This document shows, in pieces, positions 31,572-37,768 of a DNA stretch of 37,768 bases. How positions within the stretch are numbered: the stretch's first letter is position 1; each line of letters opens with the position of its first letter. Where the stretch lies: assembly GCA_016928195.1 (NCBI GenBank), contig JAFGLF010000071.1:1-37768 (forward strand), in the 5' to 3' direction. The position numbers were made by a program, and so were the translations under genes. Origin of the DNA: Elusimicrobiota bacterium. Its GTDB lineage: Bacteria > Elusimicrobiota > UBA8919. The notes beneath the pieces were generated by a model. It was given only the letters and a program-made list of their open reading frames with translations, searched no databases and was not told the DNA's origin.

Positions 31572-31690
31572 GACCATTGAAAAAAATATCAATGGTCACG
31601 CAGATTACGCTGAATCATCGCAGATGCCGCAGAATTTAAACCTCTGCGTAATCTGTGGATAGTAGTTTTCTGCGGTCTCAGCGGAGTTTT
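31572..31690. repeat. Hairpin and CGCAGATTACGC-type repeat in the PPi-PFK leader
   Basis: GACCATTGA (31572-31580) and TCAATGGTC (31589-31597) form a perfect 9-bp hairpin. It abuts an inverted repeat of another family: CGCAGATTACGC (31599-31610) with GCGTAATCTGTG (31646-31657), and CCGCAGAA (31627-31634) with TTCTGCGG (31668-31675). Related CGCAGATTACGC repeats are common in genomes of several uncultivated phyla. All lie in the 5' untranslated leader, ending just before GGAGGGG. Confidence 0.7.
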
Positions 31691-31705
31691 TTTGGAGGGG
31701 GTTGT

Positions 31706-33367
31706 ATGGCAAAACAAAAGATATCCGAGCTTCAGACAGAGAGAAAAAGGTTTAAACCGGTTCTACCTGCGGTGCTTAAGAACGGACCAAGGTCTGTAAA
31801 ACCGAAATTCGGAAAAGCGACTAAAAGTGTCAGCGATTATGAAACAGTGCAAAGACTTTTCCCGAATACGTACGGGATGCCTATGGTGAACCTGGGTAAA
31901 GGTAAAAATCCGGCTGTCTCAAAGAAAATTATAAAAGCCGGGGTTGTTCTTTCAGGAGGCCAGGCGCCCGGAGGGCACAATGTTATAGCAGGGCTTTTTG
32001 ACGGATTAAAGAAGGCTAATTCCAAAAATAAACTTATAGGATTTCTTGGAGGTCCGTCGGGAATACTTGATAATAAATGGAAGGAAATAACAGCCTCTTT
32101 TATAGATGTATACAGGAATACCGGCGGGTTTGATATTATACAGTCCGGAAGGACCAAAATAGAGACTCCGGAACAGTTTGAGCAGACAAAAAAGAATTTA
32201 ATGGATAACAAAATAGATGCATTGGTTATAATCGGCGGTGATGACTCTAATACCAATGCTGCACTTCTGGCTGAGTATTTTAAAAAAGAAGGAGTGAATA
32301 TAAGCATTATAGGTGTTCCTAAAACAATTGACGGTGACCTTAAGAACGAACAGATTGAAGCATCCTTCGGGTTTGATACCGCAACAAAGATATATTCTGA
32401 ACTGGTAGGAAATGTATGCCGTGATGTCAATTCGGCAAGAAAATACTGGCATTTTATCCGGCTTATGGGAAGAAGCGCATCGCATATAACGCTCGAGGTC
32501 GGACTGAAAACACAGCCGAACATAGTGCTTATAGGCGAAGAGGTTATTGCAAACAAGATGACTCTTTCGCAGGTTGTGGATTATATAACCGGCATAGTTG
32601 TAAAACGCGCTGAAGCAAAGAAAAAATTCGGTGTGATACTTGTCCCTGAAGGTTTGATTGAGTTTATACCGGAAATGAAGGAGCTAATATCATCTTTAAA
32701 TGATGTTCTTGCGGAAAATGAAGGACAGTTAAATTCTATGTCCGGCATAAATGAAAAAAAGGATTTTATCTATACAAAACTTCCTGAAAATCTTGCCTCA
32801 CTTATGAAATCATTGCCTGATACTATCTCATCACAGCTGATGATTGACAGGGACCCCCACGGCAATGTACAGGTCTCCCAGATAGAAACTGAAAAGCTTC
32901 TTATAGCTATGGTAAAAACAAAACTGGCGGGGCTTAAAAAGGAAGGAAAATATACAGGGAAATTTTCTGCCATAAACCACTTCTTCGGTTATGAAGGCCG
33001 GTGCGGTGCGCCTTCAAATTTTGATGCAAATTATACCTATGCACTGGGATATAATTCTGCTGTGCTTGCGCTTAACGGTCTTACCGGATATTTATCGTCT
33101 GTTAAAAAACTTGTAGAAAAATCAAGTATGTGGGAGTGTGGGGGAGTACCTCTTACAATGATGATGAACATAGAAAGGAGAAAAGGAAAGGAAAAACCGG
33201 TTATTAAAAAAGCACTGGTGGATCTTAACGGTGTTCCGTTTAAAACTTTATTAAAAAACAGGGATACATGGGCAGAAACGGAAAGTTACCTCTATCCCGG
33301 TCCCATTCAGTATTTCGGTCCTTATTCAGTAACTGATATGACTACTGTTACGCTGAGATACGAATGA
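31706..33367 (+). CDS. pfp: Pyrophosphate-dependent 6-phosphofructokinase (long PPi-PFK)
   Basis: A 553-residue enzyme that interconverts fructose 6-phosphate and fructose 1,6-bisphosphate with pyrophosphate. The start is ATG 31706 with GGAGGGG, not the upstream in-frame one inside repeats. G177-G-D-D180-S has the aspartate that marks PPi rather than ATP use. PKTIDGD at 205-211 holds the catalytic D209. LMGRSASHITLE and the insertion of about 100 residues in the C-terminal half match the long clade found in spirochaetes, chlamydiae and plants. Reversible, energy-saving glycolysis fits an anaerobic lifestyle. Confidence 0.93.
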   Translation: MAKQKISELQTERKRFKPVLPAVLKNGPRSVKPKFGKATKSVSDYETVQRLFPNTYGMPMVNLGKGKNPAVSKKIIKAGVVLSGGQAPGGHNVIAGLFDGLKKANSKNKLIGFLGGPSGILDNKWKEITASFIDVYRNTGGFDIIQSGRTKIETPEQFEQTKKNLMDNKIDALVIIGGDDSNTNAALLAEYFKKEGVNISIIGVPKTIDGDLKNEQIEASFGFDTATKIYSELVGNVCRDVNSARKYWHFIRLMGRSASHITLEVGLKTQPNIVLIGEEVIANKMTLSQVVDYITGIVVKRAEAKKKFGVILVPEGLIEFIPEMKELISSLNDVLAENEGQLNSMSGINEKKDFIYTKLPENLASLMKSLPDTISSQLMIDRDPHGNVQVSQIETEKLLIAMVKTKLAGLKKEGKYTGKFSAINHFFGYEGRCGAPSNFDANYTYALGYNSAVLALNGLTGYLSSVKKLVEKSSMWECGGVPLTMMMNIERRKGKEKPVIKKALVDLNGVPFKTLLKNRDTWAETESYLYPGPIQYFGPYSVTDMTTVTLRYE

Positions 33368-33565
33368 ATCGTTGTGTCCAAATAAAATTAATAAAAATAA
33401 TATCGACAGAGAATCCGAGTAATAAACCGAAAACCGATTGCTAAAAACATTCCGTCATTTATTTGATAGTTTTTTTCTATTCAGCAGTACAAATATACAT
33501 TTCAAATCCATACCATATATCGTAAACAGATAAATTATCTGAAAAGTTCTCAAGGGTAGAAATCG

Positions 33566-35131
33566 ATGAGAAATATAACATGTCCTGTTTCATTGTTGCC
33601 GGCATATATAAAAAAATGCAGATGGTTCGGCGGTAAGGCCAGGAAAATAAAACAGGTCGATATCATAGAAAGTTTTACAATAGGCAAAGGATCATCTGCC
33701 CCGCAGATTCTTTTTCTTAATGTACAGTATGACTGTGGAACCCCTGAGACATATCTTCTGCCGGTGGGTTTTGTATCCGGTAAAAAAGCAGGAGAAATAA
33801 TTCGAATTTCACGTAAGAATCCTGCCGCAGTCATTGCACATGTTAATTATAACGGTAAACAAGGGATATTTTATGATGCTGTATATAATAGAAAATTCCG
33901 TGAGAATCTTTTTTTAATGGTCGTAAATAAATCCGGTGTAAAAGGAAAGAAGGGTTGGATTACCGGAGTCTCTGGGAAATCCGGTATTTTTTTTAAAAGA
34001 AAAAAACATATATATAAAAAGTCTGAAGTATTAAAAGCTGAACATAGCAATACGGGTATACTATATGGAGGCAAACTTTTCCTGAAACTTTACAGACGCC
34101 TTGATGAAGGACTGAATCCTGACCCGGAAATCTTGAGATTTCTTACAGAAAAAGCACATTATAAGAATTCGCCGGTTTTTACCGGAACCATAGAATACGG
34201 AAGGATGGGTTCTTCGGTAGTCTCAATAGGAATGATGCATGTTTTTGTTTTCGGTAAAGGGGATGCATGGACATATACACTGAATGCTGCTGAAAAGTAT
34301 TTTAGAGAACTGCTTCTGAGAAAAAAACAAACTCATAATAAATTAAAGTTATCATCTTCAGTTTCTCCGCATATGCCCGGACTAATAGGACATACTTATC
34401 TGAAAATGCTTGCAATTCTCGGCAGGAGAACAGCAGAGCTTCATCTTGCACTTTCTACTGATTTAAAGAATCCTGATTTTGCACCCGAACCTTTTTCTAT
34501 AAGTTACCAGCAGTCCGTTTTTCGGTCCATGCGTATTCTTACTCAAAGAGCGTTTAATTTTTTAAGGAAGAACATACCCGCTGATTTGAGAAAAGATACA
34601 GCCGGGATTTTGAATAATGAAAAAAATATTATAAACAGGTATAAAGTTTTAATCAAAAAAAAGATACAAACTGCAAGAATAAGGGTCCACGGAGATTACC
34701 ATCTGGGTCAGGTATTATACATGGGAGACGATTTTGTTATTCTCGATTTTGAAGGTGAACCTGCAAGAAGTCTGGATGAGAGAAGGCTTAAGAGGTCACC
34801 CATCAGGGATATTGCAGGTATGATAAGGTCATTTCATTATGTGGCTTACCACTCGCTTCTTAAAGGCCGGTCTTTTACAAAGAGAGATGTAGCCATACTG
34901 GAGCCATGGGCAGATTTATGGTATGAATATGTTTCAGAAGTTTTCCTGAAGTCCTACCTTGAAACAGTAAAGAATGCGCCGTTTATTCCTAAAGACAAGA
35001 AGGATTTTGATGCAATGCTGAATGTATTTCTTTTGGAAAAGGCGGTTTATGAACTCGGTTATGAACTGAATAACCGTCCGGAGTGGGTGTGTATTCCTAT
35101 AAAGGCAATTAAACAGTTGACAAAGACATAA
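33566..35131 (+). CDS. Maltokinase-like protein (Mak/Pep2, aminoglycoside phosphotransferase fold)
   Basis: A 521-residue protein. The N-terminal cap has CRWFGGKAR (18-26), a trait of maltokinases. The kinase domain holds the catalytic loop H375-G-D377-Y-H-L-G-Q and metal-binding DFEGEP at 394-399, followed by RSLDERRLKRSPIRDIAGM, almost exact for the family. These enzymes make maltose 1-phosphate for glycogen-like polymer synthesis via GlgE, usually fused or adjacent to trehalose synthase (TreS). Neither TreS nor GlgE is in the window, so the pathway is an inference. AAGGGT is a modest ribosome site. The 198-bp gap after PPi-PFK shows no clear terminator or promoter. Confidence 0.85.
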   Translation: MRNITCPVSLLPAYIKKCRWFGGKARKIKQVDIIESFTIGKGSSAPQILFLNVQYDCGTPETYLLPVGFVSGKKAGEIIRISRKNPAAVIAHVNYNGKQGIFYDAVYNRKFRENLFLMVVNKSGVKGKKGWITGVSGKSGIFFKRKKHIYKKSEVLKAEHSNTGILYGGKLFLKLYRRLDEGLNPDPEILRFLTEKAHYKNSPVFTGTIEYGRMGSSVVSIGMMHVFVFGKGDAWTYTLNAAEKYFRELLLRKKQTHNKLKLSSSVSPHMPGLIGHTYLKMLAILGRRTAELHLALSTDLKNPDFAPEPFSISYQQSVFRSMRILTQRAFNFLRKNIPADLRKDTAGILNNEKNIINRYKVLIKKKIQTARIRVHGDYHLGQVLYMGDDFVILDFEGEPARSLDERRLKRSPIRDIAGMIRSFHYVAYHSLLKGRSFTKRDVAILEPWADLWYEYVSEVFLKSYLETVKNAPFIPKDKKDFDAMLNVFLLEKAVYELGYELNNRPEWVCIPIKAIKQLTKT

Positions 35132-35166
35132 CAGGTTAGTAAAATAAAACCATAACAAAAATCTCT

Positions 35167-35310
35167 GACAGGATTTACAGGATTTAAGGTCGGCTTGTTG
35201 TAAACTTTGGTAAACAAAGTTTACGATATGTTTAAAATAAGAGTTTTAAGTAAAAACCCTGTCAAGGATTGACAGGGTAATGCTAAGATTTTAATCCAGT
35301 TAATCCTGTC
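35167..35310. repeat. Nested inverted repeat between maltokinase and NHL genes
   Basis: Outer arms: GACAGGATTTACAGGATTTA (35167-35186) against TAATCCAGTTAATCCTGTC (35292-35310), with few mismatches. Inside are two perfect hairpins: GTAAACTTTG/CAAAGTTTAC (35200-35224, 5-nt loop) and ACCCTGTCA/TGACAGGGT (35256-35278, 5-nt loop). The outer element belongs to the widespread GACAGGATTTACAGGAT family. There is no T-run, so termination is not obvious. Confidence 0.8.
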
Positions 35311-35328
35311 GGAATAAGATGAAATAAT

Positions 35329-36753
35329 ATGGCGGAAACAAATAAGATTGATCCGGTATCCAAATCTCCTAAAGTGAAGTTTTTATCCATAAAACGGATA
35401 TGGATTTTATTATTTCTTATGATTTTGGCAGTTGCTGCAGTTATTGGTTATATAAAGTTTCCGGGTGTTTTTAAATGTAAATGGTTATCCGGGAAACCAG
35501 TTGAACAAGACAAGGATTTATTTAAATCCTCATCCGAAATTTCTTATATTATGACACTGGGAAAATCCGGAAAAGATAAAGGGCAGTTTGATAGACCGAA
35601 ATTTATTGCTGTGGATAAGGATGGATTCATTTATGCAGGTGATACGGGCAATAACCGCATCCAGAAATTTGACTCAAACGGTAAATTTATAAGAGAATGG
35701 AATAGTGCCGGCGAAGGCGAATCTTTAACAGGTATATTCGGCTTAGCGGTAGCTGATAATGGGAATGTTTATGTAACAAGCCGCCATAATATTATTAAAT
35801 ATGATGCCAACGGAAGGTTTTTGAAAAAATGGGGAAATATAGGTACTCAGGGTGGCGGAAACTTTAATAATTGGGCAAATGGGATTGCAATAGATAATGA
35901 CGGAAATGTCTATGTTGGAGACCCCAATAATTCCAGGATTCAGAAATTTGATGCTGACGGGAATTTTTTAACGGCATGGGGAAGCAGGGGGGATAAAAAA
36001 GAGCAGTTTAATATGCCCTATGGTATAACAGCAGACGGTAATGGAAATATTTATGTTGCAGATACTTTCAATCATAGAATTCAAAAATTTAATTCTAACG
36101 GAAAATTTGTTTCGGAATTAGGAAATAGAGGAAAAGAAGTCGGACAGTTCGTTCAGCCGTATGGATTGGCTGTTGACGGTAATGGGAATGTATATGTAAC
36201 GGATTCCATGAACGACCGTGTCCAGAAGTTTGATTCAAAAGGTAATTTTATTTCCCAGTGGGGAATTTTAGGAGCTAAAGATGGCCGGTTGAATTTCCCG
36301 TGCGGTATAGCTGTACATACGGATAAAAAATCTTCTAGAAAATACATATATGTTGCAGATTGTAACAATAACAGAATTTATAAATTAACACCGGGCTCTC
36401 CCCTCCATGCTGAAGGTGTTGGCGCTGGTACAGCAGGAATATCCGTTAGTTCGGGAGAAAAAACTGTAGGTACTGATTCTGAATCTAAAACAACAAATTA
36501 CATATACGGTAAGGTTTTAAATATTGAAGGTAAAGCTATACCCGATGTTACATTAAAGTTTTCTGTGGAAGACGGCACGGAAAGAGCACGTTCATACACA
36601 GACCGGGACGGTATCTACAAATCCAAAGAGTTACCGTTTGGCATATACAGAGTAAAAGTATGGGAAGAGAGATATCAGCCGAAAATCAAGAATATAAAAA
36701 TAGAAGAAGGCCCGCCTAAAGAGTATAACTTCAGACTGTCCCGCTGGGAATAA
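35329..36753 (+). CDS. Membrane-anchored NHL-repeat beta-propeller with carboxypeptidase-regulatory-like domain
   Basis: A 474-residue protein with a basic N-terminus, one membrane helix (about 26-46), then six NHL-type repeats (about 74-360) each carrying a GNVYVxDxxNxRIQKF-like core (shortened). A Ser/Gly linker (361-390) leads to a C-terminal carboxypeptidase-regulatory-like beta sandwich (391-474; IYGKVLNIEGKAIPDVTL). The propeller would lie outside the cytoplasm. The family scaffolds protein or glycan binding; no enzyme site is visible. The ribosome site is weak (AATAAGATG context). A terminator follows at 36785. Confidence 0.82.
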   Translation: MAETNKIDPVSKSPKVKFLSIKRIWILLFLMILAVAAVIGYIKFPGVFKCKWLSGKPVEQDKDLFKSSSEISYIMTLGKSGKDKGQFDRPKFIAVDKDGFIYAGDTGNNRIQKFDSNGKFIREWNSAGEGESLTGIFGLAVADNGNVYVTSRHNIIKYDANGRFLKKWGNIGTQGGGNFNNWANGIAIDNDGNVYVGDPNNSRIQKFDADGNFLTAWGSRGDKKEQFNMPYGITADGNGNIYVADTFNHRIQKFNSNGKFVSELGNRGKEVGQFVQPYGLAVDGNGNVYVTDSMNDRVQKFDSKGNFISQWGILGAKDGRLNFPCGIAVHTDKKSSRKYIYVADCNNNRIYKLTPGSPLHAEGVGAGTAGISVSSGEKTVGTDSESKTTNYIYGKVLNIEGKAIPDVTLKFSVEDGTERARSYTDRDGIYKSKELPFGIYRVKVWEERYQPKIKNIKIEEGPPKEYNFRLSRWE

Positions 36754-36784
36754 TTATTATTGATAGTATATAAAAAAACGGAAT

Positions 36785-36808
36785 GGCGTTCGAAAGGACG
36801 CCTTTTTT
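36785..36808 (+). terminator. Intrinsic terminator after the NHL gene
   Basis: GGCGTTC-GAAA-GGACGCC (7 bp with one G-T pair, GAAA tetraloop) is followed by six T residues. A run of A residues lies a few bases upstream of the hairpin, so weaker function in the opposite direction is possible. Confidence 0.85.
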
Positions 36809-36889
36809 ATTTTTGAATGACGTAAAAAGTTACCAAAAGCATTATATTTTTACTTATATAAATAGAGATATAGAATTTGGAGAAGAAAG

Positions 36890-37621
36890 ATGTGTAGGAT
36901 GTTAGGAGTTGTTTCTAAGAATATTTCACCACTATGGCTTGAAAGTTTCTATGGACTTATGGACAATGGTAAACATGGGGACGATACATCTAAAGGGTAT
37001 ATTGATAAATGGGGGATCTGCGGTTATCTTGGGAACTGGACTGTTCATTTCGGCAGAAGTAAAGATAATGCAATTCCTGACTATAAAAATTTTGATGATG
37101 CATCTCAAAAGGCAGTAATTTCGGGTACGGAGATTTTAATCTCGCATCTTACAGGAATATCAAATAAAAAAAGTAAAAAAATTAAAGTTGAGAATACACA
37201 TTCGTTTATTTGTGATGACTGGATTTTCTGTCACAATGGAACGATTTACAACTCCGAAAGATTGCTATTGCCTGAATATGAGTATGAGGGAACGACTGAT
37301 AGTGAAAGATTTTTTAAGTTTTTAATTAATAGACTAAATGAAAGTGATATAGAAAAATATCAGAAAACCATTAAGGATGCTGTAAGAGAAATTAAAGAAA
37401 AGTGTCTGTTTACATCGCTTACGTTTATTTTAAGTAATGGTGAGTATTTGATTGCATATAGGGATTTTTGCAGAGAAGATGATTATTATACGCTTTATTA
37501 TTATCATCAGAATGATAGATTTTTAGTTTGTTCGGAAAAACTTCCGGGTTTTGAATGGAAAAAGATAAAAAACGGTGAAATAATTGTAGTTGATAAGTAT
37601 AAAATTGTAGATGGAATTTAA
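36890..37621 (+). CDS. Class II glutamine amidotransferase-like protein
   Basis: A 243-residue Ntn-fold protein starting MCRMLG; cysteine 2 would become the N-terminal nucleophile after methionine removal. Family features include ISHLTGIS (about 84-91) and FCHNGTI at 113-119, close to the YafJ/EgtC-like stand-alone glutaminase domains. There is no synthetase domain, so an amidase or hydrolase on a gamma-glutamyl-type compound is more likely than ammonia transfer. TTGGAGAAGAAAG precedes the ATG. The genuine end is followed only by the terminal repeat. The substrate cannot be told. Confidence 0.8.
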   Translation: MCRMLGVVSKNISPLWLESFYGLMDNGKHGDDTSKGYIDKWGICGYLGNWTVHFGRSKDNAIPDYKNFDDASQKAVISGTEILISHLTGISNKKSKKIKVENTHSFICDDWIFCHNGTIYNSERLLLPEYEYEGTTDSERFFKFLINRLNESDIEKYQKTIKDAVREIKEKCLFTSLTFILSNGEYLIAYRDFCREDDYYTLYYYHQNDRFLVCSEKLPGFEWKKIKNGEIIVVDKYKIVDGI

Positions 37622-37686
37622 AAATCTTCCGTATCGTTTAATTTCCTTTAAAGCAGGAGTTTCGAGATAGAAAAACCGGAAAATAA

Positions 37687-37768
37687 AAAAGGAGTTATAA
37701 TGAAGGCATAGTGTACCCAAGGAAAAAAAAGTAAAATAGAGAGAGGGGGGTACATTATGTATTACGTA
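37687..37768 (+). mobile_element. Right boundary: 5' end of a putative IS110-family element, reading outward
   Basis: An 82-bp perfect inverted copy of 6-87. It runs AAAAGGAG, the MKA-stop minigene, GTGTACCC, a purine tract and GGGGGG, then ATG at 37757 and codons for MYYV at the window edge. Both copies direct the presumed transposase out of the window. The stretch between the repeat start and the ATG is about 70 bp, which is short for the IS110 group and closer to the IS1111 group, whose guide RNA lies at the other end. Only the first codons are visible. Confidence 0.55.

Noticed and set aside
31655-31705. Longer N-terminus for PPi-PFK
   Set aside because: The codons fall in a dispersed repeat; ATG 31706 follows GGAGGGG directly.
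31837-32556. A 239-codon open frame on the minus strand opposite PPi-PFK
   Set aside because: It is wholly inside a clearly conserved gene, has no recognised domain or ribosome site, and is a codon-bias shadow.

Overview
The window is an AT-rich bacterial segment carrying about 37 protein genes, all but one on the + strand. No tRNA, rRNA or CRISPR array was seen. The organism looks like an anaerobic or microaerophilic diderm. It has TolC/CusBA-type envelope efflux, a beta-barrel porin and many lipoproteins. It also has superoxide reductase, rubrerythrin and an FprA flavodiiron protein, iron-sulfur-rich enzymes and a pyrophosphate-dependent phosphofructokinase. The dense short palindromic intergenic repeats and divergent proteins recall uncultivated candidate phyla (for example Omnitrophota-like lineages). 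That placement is an inference; nothing here is a decisive phylogenetic marker.

Layout. Both ends of the window carry the same 82-bp sequence in inverted orientation. In each case it runs outward into an ATG whose first codons (MYYV, MYYVG on the left) fit the start of an IS110-family transposase, so the segment is probably bounded by two outward-facing copies of one insertion sequence. 0.2-5.8 kb: an IscR-like Rrf2 regulator, cysK, a stand-alone NrdD-type glycyl-radical-like domain, a ferredoxin paired with an SO_0444/ArsP-type permease, mnmA and larE (sulfur, Fe-S and metal handling). 5.8-11.9 kb: a CusCBA-like copper/silver RND efflux set plus a YHS lipoprotein. 11.9-16.4 kb: an oxygen-defence cluster (flavin reductase-rubredoxin fusion, MBL protein, FprA, desulfoferrodoxin, rubrerythrin, membrane Fe-S protein) behind a good promoter with a palindromic operator. 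16.4-25.6 kb: a complete phosphate-starvation island: PhoB/PhoR, a tiny membrane protein, a short sigma-70 factor, a porin, PstSCAB and a PhoU-ArsC fusion. Two four-copy 11-bp-periodic TTAACA-type PhoB/PhoP boxes are visible; one lies inside the 3' end of the sigma gene. 25.7-37.6 kb: a membrane zinc peptidase, a minus-strand GCS2-like ligase, an ArsR regulator with two acidic lipoproteins, a GGDEF protein, a PTS enzyme I-like protein, PPi-PFK, a maltokinase-like protein, an NHL-repeat protein and a class II glutamine amidotransferase-like protein.

System view. The most coherent new-looking unit is the Pho island. A PhoB box is predicted to drive a 47-residue membrane peptide and a minimal sigma factor, and the sigma gene's own last codons form the second PhoB box in front of the porin-pst genes. 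The system ends with a PhoU domain fused to a thioredoxin-type arsenate reductase, joining phosphate control to arsenate detoxification. The second theme is repeat biology: short palindromes sit inside the loops or arms of other palindromes at several intergenic sites, 7-bp and 11-bp tandem arrays occur between genes, and a GC-rich 60-bp block interrupts larE in frame.
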